Shown here: piece by piece, positions 44,909 to 53,292 of the stretch | Numbering within the stretch: the stretch's first letter is position 1 | How the letters are laid out: every line of letters begins with the position of its first letter | Source of the DNA: CF-162 sp040882565 | Lineage (GTDB): Bacteria; Chloroflexota; Dehalococcoidia; SM23-28-2; RBG-16-64-32 | DNA: 64,000 nucleotides | Assembly: GCA_040882565.1 (NCBI GenBank) | Contig: JBBEAZ010000024.1 | Coordinates: 248,001 to 312,000 of the forward strand | Direction of reading: 5' to 3' | Translations under genes and position numbers: made by a program | The notes under the pieces: generated by a model | What the model saw: only the letters and a program-made list of their open reading frames with translations | What the model was told of the DNA's origin: nothing | Databases searched by the model: none

Positions 44909-45865
44909 TTACCGCTCCCACGGCTCCACATACGCCGCCGGCAGCGCCTCGTACGCCGCGATGTCCAAGTCCAACATCACGTCGTACCCCGCGTACGTCG
45001 GGTCCACGCCGGAGATGTACTCGCAGGCGTGGCCCTTGAACGCCGTCTCGAAGTCGAGCGGGAAGGCGCCGCCGGTGAGCGTCGCGGCCAGGATCGTCTC
45101 GTTGAAGATGCTCATGCTGACCGCCGAGACCGAGATGTCGTCGCCGGGCAGCCCGCAGTTCAGCGCGTCGTAGTAGTTGTTCTGGAAGACCGGCGTCGCC
45201 GGGTCCTTCGCCGCGTTGAGGCGGGCGTAGACCTCCTGCATCTTGCCGGGGTAGTCCAGGAGAATCTGCGTGAAGGCCTCCTGGCACTCGGGGCGCGGGA
45301 CGCCGCCGCAGCCGAGGTTCGTGCGCAACTCGAGGAAGTCGTTGCCGCCGATGCTCAGCGTAATCGCGACGACATCGTGGCCGCCAGCGCGCAGGTCGGC
45401 GATCACCTCCTCGGCGACGTCGAGCTGCGGGCGGCTGGCACCCGGCTCGCCCTTGAGGAACGAGCGCAGCGTGCCGTTTCCCGCCAGGCTGACCCAGACG
45501 ACCTCGCGGTTCAGCCGCTCGGAGAGCCAGTGCGCGAAGCGAGGGTGCGACGAGAACTCCGGGTCGTCGCAGCAGCCCCAGTTGAGCGAGTCGCCCAGCG
45601 AGAGGTAGACCGCCGCGCCCTCCGGCAACTGCGGCAGCGGCTCCTGCCCGTCGAACGAGCGATAGCCAAGCGCCACCCCCGGATACGGCGTCCGAGCTTC
45701 CGGCGTGTTCACCGGAAACTCGCGCTGAGTGAGCATTGGTATCGGCGTGTGGTCCGGCCGGCGCGTGGCTGCAGGCGACTGCGCGCCGCCGTCGTCATCA
45801 CCGCACGCGGCAATGAGCGCCGTGAGCGCGAGGATGAGCGGGAGGAGGATGCGCAGGAGGTTCAT
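44909..45865 (-). CDS. SGNH/GDSL-hydrolase lipoprotein
   Basis: 318 residues. A signal peptide ending in the lipobox LIAAC (Cys21) anchors the protein to the membrane. The SGNH blocks are GDSLNWG near residue 93 (nucleophile Ser), the Gly/Asn in VSLAGNGTL, GGNDFLEL near 173, and an Asp/His pair towards the C-terminus (GVDPTYAGYDV). It is likely an extracytoplasmic esterase or lipase. It lies in the accessory block with minus-strand neighbours but does not overlap them. Confidence 0.85.
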   Translation of the reverse strand: MNLLRILLPLILALTALIAACGDDDGGAQSPAATRRPDHTPIPMLTQREFPVNTPEARTPYPGVALGYRSFDGQEPLPQLPEGAAVYLSLGDSLNWGCCDDPEFSSHPRFAHWLSERLNREVVWVSLAGNGTLRSFLKGEPGASRPQLDVAEEVIADLRAGGHDVVAITLSIGGNDFLELRTNLGCGGVPRPECQEAFTQILLDYPGKMQEVYARLNAAKDPATPVFQNNYYDALNCGLPGDDISVSAVSMSIFNETILAATLTGGAFPLDFETAFKGHACEYISGVDPTYAGYDVMLDLDIAAYEALPAAYVEPWER

Positions 45866-45913
45866 TCGGGGAGATGATAAGGCTTGAGCGCTTTGGGACC
45901 CACTACCGGACGA

Positions 45914-46867
45914 TTAAGCGCAGCGCGTGCTGTAGTCGATCTCGCTGTTGACGCCAACTCCGTCGGTGCCTACGCGCTCGCCCTTGTCGTCGAGCGCAAC
46001 GATAGTCACAGACGGGTCCTTCCTGAATTCGTACGCTGGATCCGGGGTCGCCGGGAAGGTCACCCAGGTGGTGTCGCCCTCCAGGATTACGGAATCTTCC
46101 ACTGATTTCGCCTTCCAGCCACCAAGCAAATAGAGGTCACACCCCGGATAGTATTCAATGCGCAAGTCGACCGTGTACTCGGCGGCACCCGGTATGGCGT
46201 CCCAGCAGGCAACGCCGCCTGAGAGGTTGAACGTGCCGCGCTCATCCTTGCCCTTGAAGTTCTCGCCCAGTCTGGCTCGGCATTCCGTCAAGTCATCCAA
46301 CGACCCGTCGCGCCCGTAGTCCTGGCCAGGGCAACCGTATGCGAACGCGCGAGATCCCGCGCGGCCATTTGCCACCTCCGTGCCGCCTCGGTCTCGCGCA
46401 ATGATGGTCGTTGAGGCCTCCGATATGAAGTCGTCGTGATATTCATCGGGGGGGCCGGGTAGGATAGTCCACGTGACCTCCCGTGGAAGTTCGACCGCCT
46501 TCTCCACAACCTCGATTCCCGCCGGTGTTTCAGGTGACCATCGGCAGTTCACCCACGCGACGGCTACGTTCACTGCATACGACCCCGCTCCGTTCGCCTC
46601 CTCCCAGCAGGCGACACGTTTGCCAAGGGATATGACGACCGGGTAACGATCGGCCAGCGTGTCCGTTCTGTTGGCCAGCCGGTCCAGGCTCGCCATGCAC
46701 GCAGCCAGCCCCTCCGGTTCGTCCGCCCTGCCGGACTCCGAAACTCCCCAAGACGCCAGCGCGAGCCCTGCGACCGCCGCCGCGACGAGCGAAACGCCCA
46801 CCAGCGCCCGCAGCGCGCGGCCCACCGTCCACTGGCCTACCGCCTCTTCGCGCCCCCGCTGTGCCAT
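45914..46867 (-). CDS. membrane protein paralogous to the adjacent regulator but without its HTH
   Basis: 317 residues. It opens MAQRGREEAVGQWTVGRALRALVGVSLVAAAVAGLA, which matches the start and the post-HTH part of the 48317-46914 regulator (MAQRGR, then REEAAVW, then GRALLALAGVSIVAAAVAGLA). About 75 residues holding the LuxR HTH are missing exactly between. After the membrane helix comes a Cys-containing two-repeat beta domain (GKRVACWEEANGAGSYAV and SGGVACWDAIPGAAEYTV), FN3-like in pattern. Function unknown; it can no longer bind DNA itself. Confidence 0.72.
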   Translation of the reverse strand: MAQRGREEAVGQWTVGRALRALVGVSLVAAAVAGLALASWGVSESGRADEPEGLAACMASLDRLANRTDTLADRYPVVISLGKRVACWEEANGAGSYAVNVAVAWVNCRWSPETPAGIEVVEKAVELPREVTWTILPGPPDEYHDDFISEASTTIIARDRGGTEVANGRAGSRAFAYGCPGQDYGRDGSLDDLTECRARLGENFKGKDERGTFNLSGGVACWDAIPGAAEYTVDLRIEYYPGCDLYLLGGWKAKSVEDSVILEGDTTWVTFPATPDPAYEFRKDPSVTIVALDDKGERVGTDGVGVNSEIDYSTRCA

Positions 46868-46913
46868 CGTGCCGTCAGTGTAGCGGCACCGCTGCGCGAA
46901 TTACATGCCACCA

Positions 46914-48317
46914 TCAGTAGCAGACGGTCGCTTCTGGAACGCTGATGGTGAGCATCTGGCCGTCGCGCGACCAGTACCCGATTGCGCCGCAGTCCGTCGT
47001 AATCATGACCGTGCGTTCATCGCCGTCGCTGAGCCGGTAGCTGTTGAAGTGTATGGTAGGGCACGGCGCGATGCCTTGCTCGACGCACTTTGCGCCCGCG
47101 ACCACATCGCCAGAGTGCCAATTCACCTGGCCTGGTGGCCAACGGCCTGACGCAGGTTCATGCACAGTTCCTGATCCTTTGGGCGGGAGAGTGTAGACCG
47201 CCTCGCCAAAGAACGTCAGTGACCCGTCTGCCTGTGACCAAATCGGCCGGCCGGCCTCGATGTATGACCCGCCAGCCCCGGCGGCGTCCGAGGTCGAAAA
47301 AAGATCCAGGGTCATTGTCATGATCTCGCCGGAGGTAGAGCGCAGGCACACTGCCTGACCCTCCAGTCCTTCGCCTCGACGGCACTCAAAGGCAAGACGG
47401 TCATTATTGGGCGCAAATCGCGGCCAACCCGCGCGCTCCCCTATCGAGGTCCGTTCGCCGGTCCCGACATCGACGAGGATGAGGTTGTCCTCGCGGAGCG
47501 CACAGCCCGCCAGCATCGCGACGTACTTGCCGCTCGGCGCGACATCCATATCGTATGCGCAGGTCAGCCCGCTCGTGATCACTCTCGTCTGGCCTGCGGA
47601 CGTCGTCAGGACGAGATCTAAGGGCCAATCATCCTCGGCAATCACACCCAGCGGATTCACCGGGTCCACTTCCGCCGCGAGGTAGACCAGTCCGCCATCG
47701 GGCATCCAGTAAGGCTGGCCCTCGATCGTGCTCGGGCTGTCGGTCACCTGCCTTACGTCCCCGGACTCGACGTCCATCACGAAGATCTCTGTGTTGTTCT
47801 CGGATTCCGGCGTTGGAACAACGTTCGTATAGGCGATCCGCGTGTCGTCCGCATTCCAGGCGACCAGTGAATCTGCCTTGTTGGGCGCCAGCTCAGTCGT
47901 CTCGCAAGTCCGGCCGTCGAGCAAGTACAAGCCACTCTCAAGCGCGTTGGCGTCCACCGGCTTGCAATCGGGCCAGCCCGGCTCGATATCCTCAGCGCCC
48001 GACTCCGACACACCCCACGACAGCAGCGCCAACCCCGCGACCGCCGCCGCGACAATCGACACACCCGCCAGCGCCAGTAGCGCGCGCCCGAACGTCCAGT
48101 GGCCCGGTGGCTCCGGCTGCCACACGGCAGCTTCTTCCCGCGTGCCAACCCCCAGCTTCGAGAGAACCTCCGAGACGTGCTGCTTGACCGTCTCGACCGT
48201 GATGCCGAGTTCGGCCGCGATCTCCGGGTTAGTGCGCCCTAGACGGATGCGCGCGAGCACGGCCTGCTCGCGTGGCGTCAGCAGGCCGAGATGGCGCGGT
48301 CTCCCCCTTTGTGCCAT
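46914..48317 (-). CDS. membrane-bound LuxR-type regulator with extracytoplasmic TolB-like beta-propeller
   Basis: 467 residues. A LuxR HTH at the N-terminus (LLTPREQAVLARIRLGRTNPEIAAELG, then TVETVKQHVSEVLSKLGV), one membrane helix (about 85-108) and a WD40/TolB-like propeller (SLVAWNADDTRIAYTN, GQPYWMPDGGLVYLA, GWPRFAPNNDRLAFEC). This is a one-component, ToxR-like arrangement: an outside sensor coupled to a cytoplasmic DNA-binding domain. TAAACT, nine bases before the ATG, may be the -10 box. It is paralogous to 45914 and to the broken copy at 48400. Confidence 0.82.
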   Translation of the reverse strand: MAQRGRPRHLGLLTPREQAVLARIRLGRTNPEIAAELGITVETVKQHVSEVLSKLGVGTREEAAVWQPEPPGHWTFGRALLALAGVSIVAAAVAGLALLSWGVSESGAEDIEPGWPDCKPVDANALESGLYLLDGRTCETTELAPNKADSLVAWNADDTRIAYTNVVPTPESENNTEIFVMDVESGDVRQVTDSPSTIEGQPYWMPDGGLVYLAAEVDPVNPLGVIAEDDWPLDLVLTTSAGQTRVITSGLTCAYDMDVAPSGKYVAMLAGCALREDNLILVDVGTGERTSIGERAGWPRFAPNNDRLAFECRRGEGLEGQAVCLRSTSGEIMTMTLDLFSTSDAAGAGGSYIEAGRPIWSQADGSLTFFGEAVYTLPPKGSGTVHEPASGRWPPGQVNWHSGDVVAGAKCVEQGIAPCPTIHFNSYRLSDGDERTVMITTDCGAIGYWSRDGQMLTISVPEATVCY

Positions 48318-48366
48318 GGTGCGCGCAGTTTACCAGCGCCCGCAGGGGAATTACATGCCCCCACTG

Positions 48367-48390
48367 CTGTACAGGCAACTGACGGCGTAG
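48367..48390 (+). repeat. 24-base direct repeat, copy 2 (detached VWA gene tail)
   Basis: CTGTACAGGCAACTGACGGC and the next four bases TGTAG-like end (GTAG) match the VWA 3' end with two differences. No reading frame leads into it; it is a duplicated gene end. Confidence 0.75.
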
Positions 48391-48399
48391 GCGCCGTGT

Positions 48400-48916
48400 T
48401 CAGTGGCTGAAGGCGATCATCGACCCATCTGGTGACCACGTTGGCGATGAGCCTTCGGTCAAACGACGCGCGCTTTCTGAGCCATCAGCTGCAACCGTGT
48501 AGATGCCTCGCACGTCGTCACCCTCGTAGAGGGTATAAGCTATTTTGGACCCATCTGGCGACCAGGCAGCGCCGTACCCGTCAACCGTCACCAACGTCTT
48601 GCCGCTGCTCACCTCGATTACGCGGAGACCATCTCCGGCCGTAAACGCTAGTCGCGAAGAATCGGGCGACCATACCAACTCGGAACGAATCGGGTTCGAT
48701 GGCTCCCACTCGAGAACCAACCGGGCCTCACCTCCTTCCGTGTCGGCGGCAAAGATCTGGTACGTGACGCCGACGTGGTGCTTGGCCGTCTCGAACGAGA
48801 TGCCGAGGCGTTCCGCGATCTGCTCGTTCGTCAGGTCCTCGCGCAGTAGGGCAAGGACGTCCTGCTCGCGCGGGCGTCAGCAACTCAGGGTGCCGTGGGC
48901 GCCCCCTCTGTCCCAT
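48400..48916 (-). pseudogene. broken third copy of the LuxR/beta-propeller regulator
   Basis: The first 17 codons (MGQRGRPRHPELLTP) match the intact regulator. One extra G then shifts the frame; in the second frame REQDVLALLREDLTNEQIAERLGISFETAKHHV continues the HTH. After that the sequence jumps to ADTEGGEARLVLEWEPSN, the propeller, so the rest of the HTH, the membrane helix and the front of the propeller are deleted. The propeller part (SPDSSRLAFTAGDG, SPDGSKIAYTL, SPDGSMIAFSH) ends normally at 48400. Frameshift plus internal deletion make it a pseudogene. Confidence 0.78.
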
Positions 48917-48972
48917 GCGTCGAGGTTAGCATCGATTTCGAGGCATTTTCATCCCCCGATAGCCGTATGACG

Positions 48973-50217
48973 CTACGCTTCGTGGGCGAGCAGCGTCCGG
49001 CGTAGCAGGAACAGCGCCGTGTTAACCGCGCGCCGCTTGTTGGCGGCGCGGCCCTGGTTGTACGTGTACGAAATGTTCTCCGCCCGCGTACCATCATGCA
49101 CAGCGATGTGGATCGTCCCCGGCGGCTTGCCCTCGACCGGCTCGTTGCCCGCGATGCCAGTCGTGCCCACGCCGTAGTCCGCGCCGCGCAGCTCGCGGGC
49201 CGCGCGCGCCATGTCGGCGGCGACTTCCGGGCTGATGACGCCGTGCTGGTCGATCAGCGCGCCGTCGACGCCGAGCGCGGTCTTCAGGTCGACCTGGTAG
49301 GCGACGTAACCTCCGAGGTAGTAGTCCGACGAGCCGTCGACGTCCGTTATCACCGAGGCGAGGAGCCCGCCCGTGCAGGACTCCATCGTCGCCAGCGTCA
49401 GGCCTCGCTCCGTGAACATGTTCGCGATCGCGCCCTCCAGTGTGTCGTCGTCGGCGCCCCAGATGGCAGGCCCGAGGATCCGCCGCGCCTCTTCCTCGAC
49501 CGGCGCGATCAAGGCTCGCGCCTCGTCCGCGGTCGGCGCTTTGGCGGCGATCCGCGCGTGGACGCCGTCGATCTTGGCGTAGATGCCGATGCTCGGGTTG
49601 GTGCCCTTGAGCAACGGCGACAGCATCTCGTCGACGCGCGCCTCGCTGACGGCCGCCGTCTTGAGGATGCGCGTGATCAGCACGTCGCCTGCCATCTCCG
49701 CCAGCCGCGGCGCGACTTCGTGCTCCCACATCCTGTACATCTCGGACGGCACGCCGGGCATCGCGATGATGTAGCGGTCGCCCTCGGCGCGGTTCTTCTC
49801 GACCCACCAGCCCGGCGCGGTGCCGCGCGGGTTGAGGACCGCGCTGGCCGAGGGGATCAGCTTCGCCTGCTTGACGTTCGACTCGGGGAACTCGATCCCG
49901 CGCGAGGCGAAAAACGCCCGCAGGGCGCTCTCGATGTCGGGGTCGGTGAACATCTCCTCGCCGAGCGCGTCAGCGATCGCCTCGCGGGTCAGGTCGTCCT
50001 CGGTCGGTCCAAGACCGCCGGTCATGATGATCACGTCCGAGCGCGAGAGCGCCCGCTCCAGCGTATCGACGATGCGGTCCAGGTTGTCACCGACGACCGA
50101 CTTGTAGTAGATGTCGAGCCCCAGCGCCGGCAGCCGCGAAGCGATCCACGACGCGTTGGTGTCGGTGATCTCGCCGAGCAGGATTTCGGTGCCAACGGAG
50201 ACGATTTCGGCTCTCAT
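48973..50217 (-). CDS. cinA: CinA-family nicotinamide-nucleotide amidohydrolase
   Basis: 414 residues. The N-terminal MoCF-like domain (AEIVSVGTEILLGEITDTNASW, MTGGLGPTEDDLTREA, MPGVPSEMYRMW) and the C-terminal amidohydrolase domain (ATMESCTGGLLASVITDVDGSS, GTTGIAGNEPVEGKPPGTIHIA) are both complete. CinA enzymes deamidate nicotinamide mononucleotide and hydrolyse ADP-ribose in pyridine-nucleotide recycling. On the minus strand TATGCT lies six bases before the ATG, which suggests a leaderless message. Confidence 0.93.
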   Translation of the reverse strand: MRAEIVSVGTEILLGEITDTNASWIASRLPALGLDIYYKSVVGDNLDRIVDTLERALSRSDVIIMTGGLGPTEDDLTREAIADALGEEMFTDPDIESALRAFFASRGIEFPESNVKQAKLIPSASAVLNPRGTAPGWWVEKNRAEGDRYIIAMPGVPSEMYRMWEHEVAPRLAEMAGDVLITRILKTAAVSEARVDEMLSPLLKGTNPSIGIYAKIDGVHARIAAKAPTADEARALIAPVEEEARRILGPAIWGADDDTLEGAIANMFTERGLTLATMESCTGGLLASVITDVDGSSDYYLGGYVAYQVDLKTALGVDGALIDQHGVISPEVAADMARAARELRGADYGVGTTGIAGNEPVEGKPPGTIHIAVHDGTRAENISYTYNQGRAANKRRAVNTALFLLRRTLLAHEA

Positions 50218-50223
50218 ATCCTG

Positions 50224-50229
50224 AGCATA
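50224..50229 (-). promoter_or_regulatory. -10 box, leaderless promoter of cinA
   Basis: Minus-strand TATGCT ends six bases before the ATG at 50217. The gap (CAGGAT) could at most act as a very weak ribosome-binding site. Confidence 0.45.
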
Positions 50230-50320
50230 TCAGGGACGCCGGACCGGGAACATTGAACAACGGGCGACCGCAGGCAACACTCCGTTTACCGAACCCTCAC
50301 TCGCCGCCGCGCCCACCATT

Positions 50321-50326
50321 TATACT
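50321..50326 (+). promoter_or_regulatory. -10 box, leaderless promoter of the lipoprotein/protease pair
   Basis: TATACT ends six bases before the GTG at 50333. Further GTG codons at 50327 and 50336 are in frame; the middle one fits the usual -10 to +1 distance. Confidence 0.55.
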
Positions 50327-50332
50327 GTGAAC

Positions 50333-50977
50333 GTGGTGAACCCGCGACCCATCTGGCTCCTCGGACTGGCTCTGTTCGGGCTGGCTCTGTTCGGGCTGGC
50401 ATTCGCCGCCTGCGGCTCCTCGCTCGATGACAAGCCGCTGGAGGAGACGGGCCAAGACGGCGTGCCGGTGGTGCACATCCCCGCGCGCTACGCGAAAACG
50501 CTCGGCGCCGACCTCGACACACTCGTCTCGACGTTCGACGTCGCGTTCGTCGGCGTGGTGACCGGCGAGGCCGAGCAGCGCTCGGAACTGATGGCAGGCG
50601 GCCGTGGCGAACTGCCTGTTTCGGTCTTCACGGTGCTCGTTGAAGCGTCAGCCGATGCGGCCGTGGTGGGATCGACAGTCGAGGTCGAACAACTCGGCGG
50701 TATCACCACGGGCGGCGGCACGCGCACCACGCAGGGACAGGGGCCCGTGCGCCTGCTGATGGAAGGCGACTCCCCAATCGAAGTCGGCGAGCGGTACCTA
50801 TTCATCGTCAAGGAGAAGGCACCCGGAATATATCGCGCCTCGCCGATGGCGCGCTTCCCGATCGAAAGCGGGCGGCTGCAGCCGGCGGCGGGCTGGGAGG
50901 ACCTCGGGGCAGCGCAAGAGATCGCTGGCTTGACGGTCGCGCAGGCGATGGAGAGGGTGTCGCGAAGTGCGGACTAG
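50333..50977 (+). CDS. lipoprotein with the domain found at the N-terminus of the 11958-13970 protease
   Basis: About 214 residues. The signal peptide has a lipobox (AFAAC, Cys27 from this start) and contains an exact 15-base tandem duplication (50366-50395) encoding LALFG twice. The outer domain (DVAFVGVVTGEAE, GSTVEVEQLGG, SPIEVGERYLFIV, YRASPMARFPIESGRL) aligns with residues 50-180 of the matrixin-like protease at 11958. It overlaps the start of a second metalloprotease gene by 11 bases. A role as inhibitor, propeptide or chaperone of that protease is inferred. Confidence 0.72.
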   Translation: MVNPRPIWLLGLALFGLALFGLAFAACGSSLDDKPLEETGQDGVPVVHIPARYAKTLGADLDTLVSTFDVAFVGVVTGEAEQRSELMAGGRGELPVSVFTVLVEASADAAVVGSTVEVEQLGGITTGGGTRTTQGQGPVRLLMEGDSPIEVGERYLFIVKEKAPGIYRASPMARFPIESGRLQPAAGWEDLGAAQEIAGLTVAQAMERVSRSAD

Positions 50978-52241
50978 GTCGCACACCTACGCCGCGCTCG
51001 CGCTCGTCGCTGTCGCTGCGCTGGCGCTTGCCGCCCTCGCGACGACTGCCGAGTCGCATCAGGGCCACCCGCAGAAGAAGCTCTTCCCGGAGCGCTGGCA
51101 CTACCAGGTGCAGAACGGCGACTACGCCGCCTGGATGACGCTCAGCACCAGCGACGTTTGGCTGGAATGCGACAACAACGAGAACCAGTGCGGGACCAAG
51201 TGGAAGACGCCGTTCGACGACGCGTTCGCCGACTGGAACAGCCAGCCGGATACGGTGACCTTCGCGATCACCAATGGCGTGCAGAACGAATTCTTCGACC
51301 TCAACGTTTACGTCGAGGACGAGGCGCTGGGCGATCCGACGCTCCTCGGCATCGCGCCGACCTTCGACGAGAACGATTTCCCTTGCTTCGACCCGTCTTG
51401 CGAAGTAGCCTACGGCCTCATCATCATCGGCGATGACGCGCACAACGGCCCTTATGCCGGACCGCTCGACCGCCGCGCGACGCTGGGACACGAAGCTGGC
51501 CACATCATCCAGCTCGCGCATGAGAGCACGAACGAGGACGAGACGCAACTCTACGAATGCGGCATGGACGATACAGGCCCGATCCCGCACTCGATCATGT
51601 CGTACGACTGCATCGACCCGGTGGCTGTCGATGGCGCGGGTGAGTTTTTCGTGCAGCCCTGGGACGTCTGTGGCATCAACCACGCCTACTACGACCCCGC
51701 CTTCGACTTCACAGGCTGCGACGGCACGCTGAACACGCCGTCGCCGACGCCCTCACCATCGCCATCTGAGACGCCGACGGCAACGCCAACGCCGACACCC
51801 TCGCAGACGTCGACGCAAACGGCGACCACAACCCCGACCGGCGGGAATTCGGTGTCACCGACGTCCAGCGCAACGCCATCGACCACGCCGGTCGGGATAG
51901 CGCGCGTCTGGGGTGACATCAACTGCGGCGGCGGCAGCAATCCTGTGGACAGCCTGCTGGTGCTGAGGTTCGACGCCGGCTTGAGCACGAGCGCGCCGGC
52001 TGGGTGTCCCCTCCCCGGCACGCTCCTCTACGTCCCGTTCCAGTGCTGTGGGACAGCCTGGGGCAACGTCGACTGCCTTTCGGGAGTCAACCCCGTGGAC
52101 TCGCTGAAGATCCTGCTTGCTGACGCCGGTACGCCAACCGACCAGCCGGCCGGATGCCCGGAGATCGGCGACACGGTCGTCCTCACCGAGGATCTACTGA
52201 TCCCGGACAAGCCGACGTTCACGGCCGGCGCGGCTCAGTGA
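50967..52241 (+). CDS. secreted zincin metalloprotease with C-terminal dockerin-like doublet
   Basis: 424 residues from a GTG inside the lipoprotein gene. Signal peptide (1-29), a zincin domain (about 40-250) with HEAGHIIQLAHE near residue 175 and the Met-turn SIMSYDC, a Ser/Thr/Pro linker (about 255-310) and two dockerin-like units (DINCGGGSNPVDSLLVLRFDAG, NVDCLSGVNPVDSLKILLADAG). The doublet is close to that of the 8176 beta-helix protein. Three ligands HExxHxxxxxH place it with the metzincins. It should cleave extracellular proteins. Confidence 0.83.
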   Translation: MRTRSHTYAALALVAVAALALAALATTAESHQGHPQKKLFPERWHYQVQNGDYAAWMTLSTSDVWLECDNNENQCGTKWKTPFDDAFADWNSQPDTVTFAITNGVQNEFFDLNVYVEDEALGDPTLLGIAPTFDENDFPCFDPSCEVAYGLIIIGDDAHNGPYAGPLDRRATLGHEAGHIIQLAHESTNEDETQLYECGMDDTGPIPHSIMSYDCIDPVAVDGAGEFFVQPWDVCGINHAYYDPAFDFTGCDGTLNTPSPTPSPSPSETPTATPTPTPSQTSTQTATTTPTGGNSVSPTSSATPSTTPVGIARVWGDINCGGGSNPVDSLLVLRFDAGLSTSAPAGCPLPGTLLYVPFQCCGTAWGNVDCLSGVNPVDSLKILLADAGTPTDQPAGCPEIGDTVVLTEDLLIPDKPTFTAGAAQ

Positions 52242-52265
52242 GGACGGTGACCTACAGGACTGCCG

Positions 52266-53243
52266 CTAGTCGGGGTAGCCGTCCGGGTGCGCCTGCATCC
52301 AGCGCCAGCTTGTCTCGATGATCGTCTCCGGGTCATCGTACTGCACCCGCCAGCCCAGCTCTGAGCGCGCCTTCTCGCTCGACGCGACCAATTCGGCCGG
52401 GTCGCCCGGGCGCCGCCCCTCTTCGTTTAAGGGGATTTCGTGCCCAGTCACGCGCCGCGTCGCCTCTATGATCTCGCGGTTCGAGAAGCCGCGCCCGACC
52501 GCGAGGTTGAAAGCCCCGCTCGCCTTTTCCGAGTAGTCCAGCGCCAGCAAATGCCCCGCCGCCAGGTCCTCAACGTGCACGTAGTCGCGCACGCAGGTAC
52601 CGTCCGGCGTCGGGTAGTCCGTACCGAACAGCGAGATCACCTCCCGTTTGCCCAGCGCCACCTGGAGGATGTTCGGGATCAGGTGCGTCTCCGGCCGGTG
52701 GTCCTCGCCGCGGTCAGCGCTCGCGCCCGCGGCGTTAAAGTAACGCAGCGAGACGGAGCGCAATCCGAAGCGCGACTCGTACCACGGCAGCATCTGCTCG
52801 ACGATCAGCTTCGACTGGCCGTAGGGGTTCACCGGCAGGCACCGCGCGCCTTCAGTGATCGGCAGCGACTCTGGCTCGCCGTAGACCGCGGCGCTGGAAC
52901 TGAACACATGCCGCGTGACGTCGTACGTCACCATCGCGTTGAGAATCGCGATCGCGCCGGTGATGTTGTTCGCGAAGTAGCGCCCCGGCTGCTGCATCGA
53001 CTCAGGGGCCTGGATGTAGCCGCCGTAGTTGATCACCGCGTGGAAGTTGTGCGCCGCAAACAGCCGCCCGAGCGCCGCCTCGTCCCGTACATCAGCGTGC
53101 ACGAACTCGCACTCGCCGTTGACCGCCTCCGCATGTCCCGACACCAGGCTATCGATGACGGTGACGTCGTACCCCGCGGCGACCAGTTGATCGACGGTGA
53201 CGGAGCCGATGTAGCCAGCGCCACCGACCACGAGTACGCGCAT
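52266..53243 (-). CDS. galE: UDP-glucose 4-epimerase
   Basis: 325 residues. The NAD-binding GGAGYIGS (residues 7-14), SSSAAVYGEPESLPI with the catalytic Ser, YGQSK (Tyr/Lys pair near 147), RYFNAAGA and DGTCVRDYVHVEDLA are all GalE marks. The enzyme interconverts UDP-glucose and UDP-galactose for cell-envelope sugars; UDP-N-acetyl forms may also be substrates. The gene converges on the protease gene and lies 50 bases after fabF on the same strand. Confidence 0.93.
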   Translation of the reverse strand: MRVLVVGGAGYIGSVTVDQLVAAGYDVTVIDSLVSGHAEAVNGECEFVHADVRDEAALGRLFAAHNFHAVINYGGYIQAPESMQQPGRYFANNITGAIAILNAMVTYDVTRHVFSSSAAVYGEPESLPITEGARCLPVNPYGQSKLIVEQMLPWYESRFGLRSVSLRYFNAAGASADRGEDHRPETHLIPNILQVALGKREVISLFGTDYPTPDGTCVRDYVHVEDLAAGHLLALDYSEKASGAFNLAVGRGFSNREIIEATRRVTGHEIPLNEEGRRPGDPAELVASSEKARSELGWRVQYDDPETIIETSWRWMQAHPDGYPD

Positions 53244-53292
53244 CTAGATGGCCGGGGCCATGGAGGGACGGTCGTCGCACACAGCGATCAAC

